Below, one piece after another: positions 48,835 to 57,706 of a DNA stretch of 64,000 nucleotides. The stretch comes from Rhodoferax potami (GTDB taxonomy: Bacteria; Pseudomonadota; Gammaproteobacteria; Burkholderiales; Burkholderiaceae_C). The notes beneath the pieces are model-generated. The model made no database searches. It was given only the letters and a program-made list of their open reading frames with translations, and was not told the origin of the DNA. The translations under genes and the position numbers were made by a program. How positions within the stretch are numbered: the stretch's first letter is position 1; every line of letters begins with the position of its first letter. The DNA is taken from positions 3,038,001-3,102,000 of the forward strand of contig NZ_JAVBIJ010000001.1 in the NCBI RefSeq assembly GCF_032193765.1, written 5' to 3'.

Positions 48835-49839
48835 TCAGTCGACCCGCTTGCCTTCGGCATTGAACTTGTACAAATGCTCAGGCGCAAAACCCAAGGCAAT
48901 CGGCTGTCCGGGCGCCAGGCCCAAGGTGCCGTCCATGCGGGCCGTGATGTCGCCAAACGCACCCGCACTGACGTAGGCGAATGTTTCGTTACCCAGCTGT
49001 TCTGAGTGCTTGAGGGTGCCTTGGATCGGACCACCCTCTGTGACCCTCAGGTGCTCTGGGCGCAAACCAATCGTGGCGACGTTGTGGCGGGCTGCGATGT
49101 CGCCGCCCAAAAAGTTCATCTGGGGGGAGCCGATAAAACCGGCCACAAACATGCTTGCGGGCTTGTTGTAGAGGTCGAGGGGTTTGCCCACCTGCTCAAC
49201 CCGGCCCTTATTCAGAACCACAATCTTGTCTGCGAGGGTCATCGCTTCCACCTGATCGTGGGTGACATAGATCATGGTCGCCCCGAGGCGGCGGTGCAGT
49301 GTGGCCAGCTCCACCCGCATCTTGGTTCGCAAGGCGGCGTCGAGGTTGGAGAGGGGCTCATCAAACAGGAACACCTTGGGGTCACGCACGATCGCGCGGC
49401 CGATAGCGACCCGCTGACGCTGGCCGCCGGACAGCGCTTTGGGCAAGCGTTCGAGGTATTCAGTCAGCTGGAGGATGTCGGATGCCTCGCGGACTCGCCG
49501 CTCAATTTCTGCTTTGGGTGTTTTGGCAATCTTGAGGGCGAAGGCCATGTTGTCGAACACGGTCTTGTGGGGGTACAGCGCATAGCTCTGGAACACCATG
49601 GCCACGCCGCGCTCGGAAGGCCCGAGGTCATTCACCCGGGCGCCACCGATGTTGAGGTCGCCACCCGATATTTCTTCCAAGCCGGCAATCATGCGCAGCA
49701 GAGTCGTTTTGCCGCAACCGGAGGGCCCCACAAACACAGCGAACTCGCCGGGCTCGATATCCAAGTCGATGCCGTGGATGACATCTGCCTTGCCGTAGTT
49801 TTTGATGATTCCGCGCAAGCGGACATCAGACTGACTCAT
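48835..49839 (-). CDS. aglK: Alpha-glucoside ABC transporter ATP-binding protein AglK (MalK-like)
   Basis: A protein of 334 residues. AGGAG at about 49847-49851 sits one base from ATG 49845 but seven from ATG 49839, so I use 49839. Walker A is GPSGCGKTT (38-46), the signature is [13 protein letters not shown], and Walker B is [14 protein letters not shown]-terminal TOBE/regulatory region (about 235-334) is present, so it may be shared with other sugar transporters. It is the first gene of the agl operon, 58 bases ahead of aglE. Confidence 0.93.
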   Translation of the reverse strand: MSQSDVRLRGIIKNYGKADVIHGIDLDIEPGEFAVFVGPSGCGKTTLLRMIAGLEEISGGDLNIGGARVNDLGPSERGVAMVFQSYALYPHKTVFDNMAFALKIAKTPKAEIERRVREASDILQLTEYLERLPKALSGGQRQRVAIGRAIVRDPKVFLFDEPLSNLDAALRTKMRVELATLHRRLGATMIYVTHDQVEAMTLADKIVVLNKGRVEQVGKPLDLYNKPASMFVAGFIGSPQMNFLGGDIAARHNVATIGLRPEHLRVTEGGPIQGTLKHSEQLGNETFAYVSAGAFGDITARMDGTLGLAPGQPIALGFAPEHLYKFNAEGKRVD

Positions 49840-49897
49840 AAACATGCTCCTGACGGGGGGCCCAGTCTTGGTGAGACTGCAGCGGGATGTGTTGGAT

Positions 49898-49912
49898 GGT
49901 AATTAAATTACC
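49898..49912. promoter_or_regulatory. 15-bp perfect palindrome upstream of the agl operon
   Basis: GGTAATTAAATTACC has 7-bp arms around a central A and lies 59 bases ahead of aglK in AT-rich DNA. No LacI or other sugar regulator gene is near, so the cognate protein, if any, is encoded elsewhere. The assignment as an operator is inference. Confidence 0.5.
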
Positions 49913-50056
49913 TCCTCAACCACCTCGGGCAAACCCTTAGAAATCGATGCTTTTGCGCTTTTTTCAACAAAATCAAAATCGGTTTTGTACAAAGGAGACA
50001 CGCCGACGGCCAACCGGAGCTAAACCACGTGGCTTGGCAATTTGGTTACCGGATAG

Positions 50057-50386
50057 TTACGCTTTGACAACGTTTTCAAGATTTTGCCATGGCCACGACA
50101 AGATTTCAGCCATTCTTTGAACGACCCATGCAGATTGCGCTGGATTGAGCACGCAAGGTTCGGTGCGCAGGCCCAGGTAGCAGCGTTCGATCACGTCCTG
50201 CTCGGTAACACCGAGCTTGAATTGCATGTCTGCCGCAGTCGGGGCCAGCATTTGGGCCATGTCTTCGCAGAGCTCGTACTCGCTCAACACCTGGGACAAG
50301 GGGGCAGACGGTTTGGTGCGGCCCGGCACCACGTACAGCTGGAGAAATGAGGGGGGAATTTCAATGGAGGGGGTGTATTCGTTCAT
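50057..50386 (-). CDS. Small conserved-looking hypothetical protein
   Basis: This 109-residue acidic protein has no signal peptide or membrane segment. It is predicted mostly helical, with segments such as LSEYELCEDMAQMLAPTAAD and GVTEQDVIERCYLGL. The composition and codon use look like a real gene. I do not recognise the family. It sits between the agl operon and the phosphatase gene, all on the same strand, 16 bases after the phosphatase stop, so it may be co-transcribed with the phosphatase. Confidence 0.65.
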   Translation of the reverse strand: MNEYTPSIEIPPSFLQLYVVPGRTKPSAPLSQVLSEYELCEDMAQMLAPTAADMQFKLGVTEQDVIERCYLGLRTEPCVLNPAQSAWVVQRMAEILSWPWQNLENVVKA

Positions 50387-50402
50387 ACCCCATTGTCAGC
50401 GC

Positions 50403-50906
50403 CTATTTCGTGCGGGCTTGCTGACGGGCGATGTGGGCCAGGAGGCCGTCGCAGGCGTCTTCCACCAGATCCAGCACTTGCTCAAAACCAGCATCTCCGC
50501 CGTAATACGGATCAGGAACCACGCTTGCATCGTGGCGGATACAGAACTCGGTCAGCCTGCGCACTTTGTGATGGTTGTAGTCGGGGCACTGCGCCTCGAC
50601 GAGCGCGAGGTTGTCCCAGTCCATCACCAGAATGAGGTCGGCGCTTGCAAAATCACCAGCCTCCAGCTGCCTGGCCCGCAGGTCGGCAAACGCGTATCCG
50701 CGGCGGACTGCGTGTTGCAAGCTGCGGGGATCGGGCGCCGCACCGGGGTGATAGTTGTGGGTGCCTGCAGAATCGATCCGCAAGACATCGGCACCCCAAC
50801 CCTGTGCCAGCGCTTTGTGGCGCATGACGCCATGGGCCGTAGGGCTCCGGCAGATGTTGCCCATGCAGACAAACAGCAAAGTCGTGGGCGCAGTGGACTT
50901 AGGCAT
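50403..50906 (-). CDS. Low-molecular-weight protein tyrosine phosphatase
   Basis: This 167-residue protein has the P-loop CMGNICRS (Cys14, Arg20) and the general-acid Asp in VPDPYYGG. It dephosphorylates phosphotyrosine, often on exopolysaccharide tyrosine kinases, but no kinase or polysaccharide gene is visible here. The promoter-side gap is filled by a 47-bp dispersed repeat that ends just behind rhlE. Confidence 0.93.
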   Translation of the reverse strand: MPKSTAPTTLLFVCMGNICRSPTAHGVMRHKALAQGWGADVLRIDSAGTHNYHPGAAPDPRSLQHAVRRGYAFADLRARQLEAGDFASADLILVMDWDNLALVEAQCPDYNHHKVRRLTEFCIRHDASVVPDPYYGGDAGFEQVLDLVEDACDGLLAHIARQQARTK

Positions 50907-50914
50907 GAAATTGA

Positions 50915-50961
50915 CTGCTAGCGCTCATAAATATTGCGCGAGTAGCTATTATTTTTATAGC
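50915..50961 (-). repeat. 47-bp dispersed repeat, best-conserved intergenic copy
   Basis: On the minus strand it begins GCTATAAAAATAATAGC, continues TACTCGCGCAATATTTATG and ends AGCGCTAGCAG. It fills almost the entire 56-base gap between the rhlE stop (50963) and the phosphatase start (50906). I use it as the reference copy for the family. Confidence 0.82.
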
Positions 50962-50962
50962 G

Positions 50963-52207
50963 TTACTGCAATCGCGGCAGCAGGCCGGCTGCGCGCAATT
51001 TGTCTTTTTTACTGGGCCGGTGACCCTTGATTCCGCCCGCTGCGCGATCAGCGCTGATGGCCGGCAACGCCTGCGCAGGCTCAAAGCCCGGCACCTCTTC
51101 TTGCGGCACGGTGAGGGCATTGCGCTTTTCGATCAAGGCGAAATGTGCGGCGGTTTCTGCACTCACAAAGCTGACCGCGGTACCGGTTTTGCCCGCACGC
51201 GCAGTACGGCCGATGCGATGCACATAGTCTGCTGCGGCACGTGGCAGGTCGTAATTCACCACTACCGGCAGCCCGGCAATATCCACACCACGGGCAGCCA
51301 CATCGGTAGCCACCACCACTTGCACCACACTGGCCTTGAAATCAAACAACACCTGACTGCGCTTGCCCTGGCTTAACTGGGCGTGAAACGGCTCTGCCTG
51401 CAATCCAGCGCGGCGCAACTTGTCCGCCACCATTTCTGCGGCATATTTGGTCGCCACAAATACCAGCGCACGCGGCCAGGCTTCGGCCGTGACCAAGTGC
51501 CGCAAGAGCTGCGTGCGGCGATTGGCATCCACCCGGATGGCTCGCTGCAGGATATCGGGCGGCGCTTGCTCTTCGGTGTCGAGTGTGATGCTCTCAGGAT
51601 CCCGCAAGCGCGACTCGGCAAGGCTGCGCACTGCAGGGCCGAAGGTGGCAGAAAACAGCAGGCTTTGGTGCCGCTCAGGGAGTAGCGCGTCAATCCGGTC
51701 CAGCTCTTCGGCGAAACCCAAATCGAGCATCCGGTCGGCCTCATCCAGAACCAGGCAGCGAATCTGGTCCAGGCGCACAGCATTGCGTTCGACCAGATCC
51801 AGCAAGCGGCCGGTGGTGGCAATCACGATATCAGTGCCACCCCGCAAGGCCATCATTTGCGGGTTGATCGACACACCACCGAAGACGACCGAGACCTTGA
51901 CGCCAAGGCCGGCATCGCGCGCCAGGCCGGACAGGACGCCGCCCACCTGAACGGCGAGCTCCCGCGTGGGCACCAACACCAAGGTTTGGGGGTTACGCCC
52001 AGCGGACGACGACTCTACCACCCAGCGCTGCAGCACCGCCAGCGCAAAGGCGGCTGTTTTGCCAGAGCCCGTCTGGGCGCAGACCAGCACATCACGGCCC
52101 GCAAGTGCGGCAGGAAGGGAGGCTGCTTGCACCGGCGTGGGCGCAGCAAACTGCCGCTCCATAGCAGAGGCCAGTGGGGCGCTAAGGCCTAAATTTGAAA
52201 ATGACAT
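50963..52207 (-). CDS. rhlE: DEAD-box RNA helicase, RhlE-like
   Basis: The protein has 414 residues. A Q motif (PTPVQ), Walker A AQTGSGKT (44-51), PTRELA, DEAD in VLDEADRML, SAT, RGVD and HRIGRTAR are all present. Motif Ib reads TTGR instead of the usual TPGR. The C-terminal tail is short (GGIKGHRPSKKDKLRAAG) compared with long RhlE tails. It unwinds RNA in ribosome assembly or mRNA decay. The response-regulator gene lies 48 bases upstream on the same strand. Confidence 0.92.
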   Translation of the reverse strand: MSFSNLGLSAPLASAMERQFAAPTPVQAASLPAALAGRDVLVCAQTGSGKTAAFALAVLQRWVVESSSAGRNPQTLVLVPTRELAVQVGGVLSGLARDAGLGVKVSVVFGGVSINPQMMALRGGTDIVIATTGRLLDLVERNAVRLDQIRCLVLDEADRMLDLGFAEELDRIDALLPERHQSLLFSATFGPAVRSLAESRLRDPESITLDTEEQAPPDILQRAIRVDANRRTQLLRHLVTAEAWPRALVFVATKYAAEMVADKLRRAGLQAEPFHAQLSQGKRSQVLFDFKASVVQVVVATDVAARGVDIAGLPVVVNYDLPRAAADYVHRIGRTARAGKTGTAVSFVSAETAAHFALIEKRNALTVPQEEVPGFEPAQALPAISADRAAGGIKGHRPSKKDKLRAAGLLPRLQ

Positions 52208-52255
52208 GTCGGGTTACTCAGTGGCAGCCACGGCGGCACGAGCCCCCGTGAGCGT

Positions 52256-52891
52256 TCAGGCCGCAGGGCCGCGTTTGGGCTGTGCAGGCGCTTGGATAAA
52301 TTGGCCCGCGCGGTTCAAGCGGGTGGCGAGCGCGTCGAGGTAACCCAACAAGCGCTCTGCCTGCAGAGGTTTTTGGTACAGCGTCACCCAGTTAGGCAAG
52401 CGGCCGTCTTCTTCGACTTCCTTACGGGTCAGCGCGGTGAGCACAATGACCTCGATCGGTTGGTAGGCGCTCTCTTGCGCCATGGCGTTGATCAGGTGGT
52501 AGCCGTCAAAAGGCGTCATCATCAAATCGGTGACGACCAAGTCCGGGCGCTGACGCTCCAACTGAATCAGCGCTTGCGATGCGTCGTTGGCAACCGTCAG
52601 AGCCACATCGTGGCCGCCACACGCCAACAGGGCCTGAAAGTAAGCCACTTGGATAGGATCATCCTCGGCGAGCAACACACGCAGGGGGCGCGCACCGGTT
52701 TCCGTGGGGGCGGCGGTACCGCGCGACTGCACCAGCTTGTCGATGGCGCTGCGAAAGATGCGGCGATGCCCCCCGGGAGTGACCCAAGCTTCCAACTCGC
52801 CGCTGATGACCATTTTCTGCACCGATGTGGTGGACAGCCCGAGGATACGGGCTGCTTGTTGTGTCGTCAGAACGTCGCTGCTGTTAGTCAT
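52256..52891 (-). CDS. Response regulator with N-terminal excisionase/MerR-type DNA-binding domain
   Basis: This 211-residue protein has a reversed layout. An excisionase-like HTH at residues 5-55 (LTTQQAARILGLSTTSVQKMV, then WVTPGGHRRI as the wing) is followed by a receiver domain (about 70-195) with Asp77, Asp78, phospho-acceptor Asp122 in VVTDLMM and a Lys in YQKP. A Pro/Ala/Lys-rich tail ends it. Such proteins probably bind DNA under phospho-control, but no partner kinase is adjacent. It may be co-transcribed with rhlE. Confidence 0.85.
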   Translation of the reverse strand: MTNSSDVLTTQQAARILGLSTTSVQKMVISGELEAWVTPGGHRRIFRSAIDKLVQSRGTAAPTETGARPLRVLLAEDDPIQVAYFQALLACGGHDVALTVANDASQALIQLERQRPDLVVTDLMMTPFDGYHLINAMAQESAYQPIEVIVLTALTRKEVEEDGRLPNWVTLYQKPLQAERLLGYLDALATRLNRAGQFIQAPAQPKRGPAA

Positions 52892-53035
52892 GGCAAAGGG
52901 ATTAAAAGGCTCTGGGAACCGCGACCGAATTTAAATCTTTCAGTTTTGGGGCTTCCATTGCATTTTATTCGACACACGCCACTTTGGCGCAGCCGCACAT
53001 CCGCAAAACGTCGTTAATTTACCAATTTATTAACA

Positions 53036-53053
53036 GTTTATTTGTCAATAAAC
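53036..53053. repeat. AT-rich inverted repeat GTTTATT/AATAAAC
   Basis: Perfect 7-bp arms flank a TGTC loop. They lie about 150 bases upstream of the HTH-receiver gene start, in AT-rich DNA. This is a possible binding site or promoter element; no protein is assigned. Confidence 0.4.
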
Positions 53054-53064
53054 ACAGCAACAAC

Positions 53065-53283
53065 CTATCGAGAAATATTCGTATTTCGACCGTGCTTTTC
53101 TGACTCGGCAGCAAGTACTGCGGATTCAAGTGGTGCTTTATTGAACGGAATTTGCACCCCATCGCTGGCGCCCTCCGCCTTTCCAGAGGCAGCCACGCCT
53201 TCACTCCGCAGATAAGGCACCACGTTTGGATTTAACCAAAAACTGAAAGGCAATACTTCCACTGTTTCAGAAGATTTTTGCAT
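53065..53283 (-). CDS. Possible small protein (72 residues), unrecognised
   Basis: ATG 53283 opens a 72-codon frame with a fairly balanced composition (Ser, Glu, Ala, Asn) and no membrane segment or signal peptide. There is no clear Shine-Dalgarno, and the AT-rich palindrome at 53293-53316 sits directly upstream. It is on the same strand as pobR, 114 bases beyond its stop. It may be a real gene or chance; no domain is recognised. Confidence 0.3.
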   Translation of the reverse strand: MQKSSETVEVLPFSFWLNPNVVPYLRSEGVAASGKAEGASDGVQIPFNKAPLESAVLAAESEKHGRNTNISR

Positions 53284-53292
53284 GGCTGTAAA

Positions 53293-53316
53293 TTTATTTA
53301 AATCAATTTAAATAAA
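53293..53316. repeat. 24-bp AT-only palindrome
   Basis: The 11-bp arms TTTATTTAAAT and ATTTAAATAAA flank a CA centre. It lies between pobR's 3' end and the possible small ORF. An all-AT perfect palindrome is rare in GC-rich DNA and could be a nucleoid-protein site, a cruciform, or the operator or promoter of the small ORF. Confidence 0.5.
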
Positions 53317-53397
53317 ATATAACATTTTCATAAACCCGCCGAAAGAAAATGTAGTTGCGCTCTTCGGGGCTACTTCTCAGTTGACGTATTCAAACTA

Positions 53398-54216
53398 TCA
53401 CAGTAGCGCACGCAACTCTTGAGCGGCATCTTGCAAGACGGGTAGCAAGGCGAGCCTGAATTCCTCGGGCTGCCACCGGTGTGGAGCGGCTACGACATTC
53501 AACGCACCGACAACCTTGCCCTCCGGGTTGCGCAAAGGGACCGCCAAAGCCTGCACACCGAGTTCGTGCTCCTGGAAGGCCACGCTGTAGTCTGCCTTGC
53601 GCGCCGCCTCGACCTGCGCCTTGAGCACCGCGGGGTCTGTCACGGTGTGCGACGTCAAACGCCGCAAAGGGTGGGCGGACAACCACTGGGCCAGAGCCGC
53701 ATCAGACAGCCCGGCCAAAAGCACCCGCCCGGTCGAGGTAGCGTGCGCAGGCAGTCTCGCGCCCAGGTGCAAGCCATACGCGAGCACCTGGGTCTTGCCT
53801 GCGGGTGAGCTGCGCCAATCGTTCCCACTGCGGGCCACGATCACCACTTCGCTGCCATCCAACACCACCGCAGAAAACGACTCTTGCGTATGTGCCGCCA
53901 GGCGGTTGAGCGCGGGCTGCACCACCCGGGGAAACCGCGCCGAGGACAGGTAGGTGCCGGAGAAGCGCAAAACCTTGCTGGACAACCAAAAGTAGCTCCC
54001 GTCCGTCTCCAGGTAACCCAGTGCGGTCAGCGTCAGCAAATGCCTGCGCGCGGCTGCCCGGGTGATCCCTGCCCTTTGAGCGGCCAAGGTCGCGTTCAAA
54101 CGCTGCCGCTCTGTATCAAAGCTCTCCAGCACCGCCATGCCTTTGGCCATACCGGCAATCAGGTCTGCTTTGGCAACCACAAATGGGGCATCTGCATCCG
54201 GGGCGTCAGACATCAC
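53398..54216 (-). CDS. pobR: IclR family transcriptional regulator (PobR/PcaR type)
   Basis: This 272-residue protein has an N-terminal winged HTH (about 18-85; GMAKGMAVLESFDTERQRLN and AGITRAAARRHLLTL) and a C-terminal GAF-like effector domain (about 100-270; YLSSARFPRVVQPALNRLA and DGSEVVIVARS). It belongs to the PobR/PcaU/PcaR subgroup and is divergent from pobA, so it probably activates pobA with 4-hydroxybenzoate as inducer. Possible binding repeats lie in the shared intergenic region. Confidence 0.88.
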   Translation of the reverse strand: MMSDAPDADAPFVVAKADLIAGMAKGMAVLESFDTERQRLNATLAAQRAGITRAAARRHLLTLTALGYLETDGSYFWLSSKVLRFSGTYLSSARFPRVVQPALNRLAAHTQESFSAVVLDGSEVVIVARSGNDWRSSPAGKTQVLAYGLHLGARLPAHATSTGRVLLAGLSDAALAQWLSAHPLRRLTSHTVTDPAVLKAQVEAARKADYSVAFQEHELGVQALAVPLRNPEGKVVGALNVVAAPHRWQPEEFRLALLPVLQDAAQELRALL

Positions 54217-54230
54217 TCAACTCCTGTTTT

Positions 54231-54266
54231 TGCGCGATATTCGCACATCGATTCTATTGATCGCAC
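54231..54266. promoter_or_regulatory. Candidate IclR binding repeats between pobR and pobA
   Basis: CGATATTCGCACA (54235-54247) and TTGATCGCAC (54257-54266) place CGCAC blocks 20 bp apart, two helical turns. The first resembles the PcaR-type box of Pseudomonas as I recall it (GTTCGATAATCGCAC), and TGCG...CGCA half-arms also occur. Binding by the adjacent IclR protein is inferred. Confidence 0.5.
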
Positions 54267-54310
54267 AAAAGCCCGTCGCACCAGACCCCAAAATACCGCC
54301 GCGCCGATAA

Positions 54311-55510
<1,200 letters not shown>

Positions 55511-55602
55511 CCTTACAGCACCGCAGGTTGCGCCCGTACCTGACTTGTCAGTGCAAAGGGTCTACGTTAGCCTAGTGTGGTCACGCATCGACCCCACTTA
55601 GC

Positions 55603-56841
55603 ATGAACGAGCCACCTACCCCGCTGCCTGAGCTGTTAGACAAAATGTCGATCGCCCGGCAGCCCATCGTCAGCCCTGAGCGATCGGTACTGGCGTACCA
55701 ACTGTTCAACCGCTCGACCCGGGCGAACGAACACTCAGAGGCCAGCGATCTGGCGCTGGCCCTGCACGCAGTCGCCCAAAGCGGTGCACCCTTTTCAACA
55801 CAAAAGCACGACATCTTCATCCACTCGGTCCACAAGGGGCTGACCGGCCAACAGTGGGATTTTTTACCCCCCACCCGCACGGTGGTGGAGGTCAGCCCAG
55901 CACCGCACCACAGCGCTGACTTTGCGCAGGCGCTGGTGCCGGCCCTCCAAGCGCTCAAAGCGCGCGGCTTTCGCTTGGCCTTCAAACATAGTGTGGTCGC
56001 ACCCGTGTACAAGCCATGGCAAGGCTTGGCAGACTTCGTGAAACTCGATGTCGGACGCATCGAGCCGGCGCAATACAAGCCGCTAGTGCACGCAACCAGA
56101 GTGAGAACCAACGCAGTATTGATTGCCGAGAAGATTGAGCAGCAAACGCAATTTGAAAGCATGCTGGCTTTGGGCGTGACTGAATTCCAAGGCTATTGGC
56201 TCTCCGTGCCCGAGACCACCCAATCCAAAGTGCTGACCCCCGCGCAGGCCAGCGCAATACACCTCTTTCAACTGCTCAGATCCGGCGCAGAGTTGGTCGA
56301 GGTAGAAACTGCCCTCAAAAAGGATGCAGGTCTGGGCGTGAGCTTGCTGCGGATCATCAACGCAGCCAGTACCGGGTTGCCTCAAAAAGTCACATCATTG
56401 CGGCAGGCCGTGATGTTGATCGGCTACGAGCGGCTGGTTCGCTGGTCAGCCCTCGTGCTCACCAACACCAGTGCACATGCCAGCATTCCGGGTACTGCGG
56501 CTGTCGTTCGTGGCCGCATGATGGAGCTGCTCGCGCTCCAACAAAGTGGCGTAGACACCGCTGATTCCGCTTTTTTGGTAGGGCTGCTGTCACAGCTCGA
56601 CACGCTACTGGGCAGACCGATGCCGGAGCTGCTGGCGCAATTGGCATTAGATGAAAGCGTGGCAGAAACCCTGCTCACAGGCCAAGGCGCTTTTGGGGAT
56701 CTGCTGGCCTTGGTTTGCGCGTGTGAGTCAGACGAGGAGACGGAATTCAGTAACGCGTTTGCAAGACTTCCCTTCACCCTGAAGCAAGTCAACATTGCGC
56801 ACATGGAAGCGTTGGTCTGGGCAGATAGCCTTGCCGCCTGA
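55603..56841 (+). CDS. Degenerate EAL-HDOD domain protein
   Basis: This 412-residue protein has an EAL-like N-terminal domain (about 15-205; IARQPIVSPERSVLAYQLFNRS) joined to an HDOD domain (about 210-400; LLRIINAASTGLPQKVTSLRQAVMLIGYERL). The Glu-Ala-Leu catalytic motif is replaced (YQLFN), and metal-binding residues of active phosphodiesterases are missing, so it probably does not cleave c-di-GMP. The family is related to YuxH/CdgJ, regulators of motility or stress. It is flanked by pobA and a tRNA gene and seems to stand alone. Confidence 0.85.
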   Translation: MNEPPTPLPELLDKMSIARQPIVSPERSVLAYQLFNRSTRANEHSEASDLALALHAVAQSGAPFSTQKHDIFIHSVHKGLTGQQWDFLPPTRTVVEVSPAPHHSADFAQALVPALQALKARGFRLAFKHSVVAPVYKPWQGLADFVKLDVGRIEPAQYKPLVHATRVRTNAVLIAEKIEQQTQFESMLALGVTEFQGYWLSVPETTQSKVLTPAQASAIHLFQLLRSGAELVEVETALKKDAGLGVSLLRIINAASTGLPQKVTSLRQAVMLIGYERLVRWSALVLTNTSAHASIPGTAAVVRGRMMELLALQQSGVDTADSAFLVGLLSQLDTLLGRPMPELLAQLALDESVAETLLTGQGAFGDLLALVCACESDEETEFSNAFARLPFTLKQVNIAHMEALVWADSLAA

Positions 56842-56864
56842 CTGAAGTGCCACCGTCCGTGGCG

Positions 56865-56880
56865 GCGCTTCGTGAAGCGC
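56865..56880 (+). repeat. Inverted repeat GCGCTTC/GAAGCGC behind the EAL-HDOD gene
   Basis: Perfect 7-bp arms around GT lie 24 bases after the stop codon. No U-tract follows, so it is at best a weak or factor-dependent terminator. A related GGCGGCGCTTCGTG string also occurs near 21070 past the hybrid kinase gene. Confidence 0.4.
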
Positions 56881-56916
56881 GGAGTTCAAAAACAGCGGGT
56901 TTTTGAATCGTAAATA

Positions 56917-56992
56917 TGGTGCGGCTGGCGGGGATCGAACCCACGACCCTTGGCTTCGGAGGCCAATACTCTATCCACTGAGCTACAGCCGC
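56917..56992 (-). tRNA. tRNA-Arg (anticodon CCG)
   Basis: The complete 76-base cloverleaf on the minus strand has acceptor stem GCGGCTG/CAGCCGC, D-arm GCTC...GAGT and anticodon stem TTGGC/GCCAA with loop CTCCGAA (anticodon CCG). The T-arm is GTGGG-TTCGATC-CCCGC, the discriminator is A, and a genomic CCA is encoded. It reads CGG codons. Confidence 0.97.
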
Positions 56993-57080
56993 AAGAGTGC
57001 GTGGATTGTAGGTGGTTTCAGAAGGCCGACCGCTATAATTGCCAGCAGTTTGAAAGCCCCCGATTAATTTGAGGACACCC

Positions 57081-57605
57081 ATGAGCGACAACAGCCAAGC
57101 AACTGCGCACGAAGAAGACCACACGGGCCCCGTCAAAACCCCCAAGCAATTGTTGTTGGCGGCGTTTTTCTCGTTTGTCATTCCAATCTTCGTGATCATT
57201 GGTTTGGTGTATTACGTGACCTCGGCCAACAAACCTGCAGCAGGCTCTGTGAATGTAGAAAAGGCCACTGCCGAGCGCATTCAAAAGATCGGCATGGTCG
57301 AGATCCGCGATGCCAACCGCGAGATGAAGTCCGGTGAAGAGGTCTACAAAGCCCAGTGCGCGGCCTGCCATGCAGTGGGCGCTGCCGGCGCGCCTAAATT
57401 TGGCGATGCGAGCGCTTGGGGTGCACGCGTCAAGACAGGCTTCGAAGCTCTCTACAACTCAGCCATTAAGGGCAAAGGCGCCATGGGTGCGCAGGCGGGC
57501 GGCGATTTTTCTGACTACGAAATCGGGCGTGCTGTCGTGTTCCTGGCGAACGCGGGTGGCGGCAAATTCGACGAGCCGAAGAAGCCAGAGCCAGAGGCGA
57601 AGTAA
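57081..57605 (+). CDS. Membrane-anchored cytochrome c5-type protein
   Basis: This 174-residue protein (ATG 57081 behind GAGGA) has an N-terminal cytoplasmic stretch and a membrane segment at about 24-46, then a single class I cytochrome c domain (about 84-165) with CAACH (Cys93, Cys96, His97). A Met in KGKGAMGAQAGGDFS is the likely sixth ligand. Without a cleaved signal peptide it should stay anchored facing the periplasm. It probably passes electrons to a terminal oxidase or peroxidase. A strong terminator follows. Confidence 0.9.
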   Translation: MSDNSQATAHEEDHTGPVKTPKQLLLAAFFSFVIPIFVIIGLVYYVTSANKPAAGSVNVEKATAERIQKIGMVEIRDANREMKSGEEVYKAQCAACHAVGAAGAPKFGDASAWGARVKTGFEALYNSAIKGKGAMGAQAGGDFSDYEIGRAVVFLANAGGGKFDEPKKPEPEAK

Positions 57606-57620
57606 TCTTTCGTCCCATCG

Positions 57621-57649
57621 AAAAAGCCGACGCGAGTCGGCTTTTTTTG
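57621..57649 (+). terminator. Intrinsic terminator after the cytochrome c gene
   Basis: The stem AAAAAGCCGAC / GTCGGCTTTTT has a GCGA loop and seven Ts, 15 bases past the stop codon. A 47-bp repeat copy begins right after it. Confidence 0.92.
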
Positions 57650-57696
57650 TTTCTAGCCCTTATAGAATTTGCACACTCTGCTATTTATTTAATAGC
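57650..57696 (-). repeat. 47-bp dispersed repeat, intergenic copy behind the cytochrome c terminator
   Basis: On the minus strand it begins GCTATTAAATAAATAGC, continues AGAGTGTGCAAATTC and ends AAGGGCTAG. The GGGCTAG tail links it to the copies at 2285 and 9852, while the GCGC block is altered to GTGC. Confidence 0.7.
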
Positions 57697-57706
57697 AATA
57701 TTCAAA

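Larger units (their letters stand above)
52892..53397. other. 506-base AT-rich gap between the HTH-receiver gene and pobR
   Basis: This is the longest stretch without a confident gene. It has two AT-rich palindromes (53036-53053 and 53293-53316), a weak small ORF (53065-53283, minus) and the promoter side of the HTH-receiver gene. Base composition is far lower in GC than the surroundings. I see no tRNA, terminator or mobile-element remnant in it. Confidence 0.6.
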
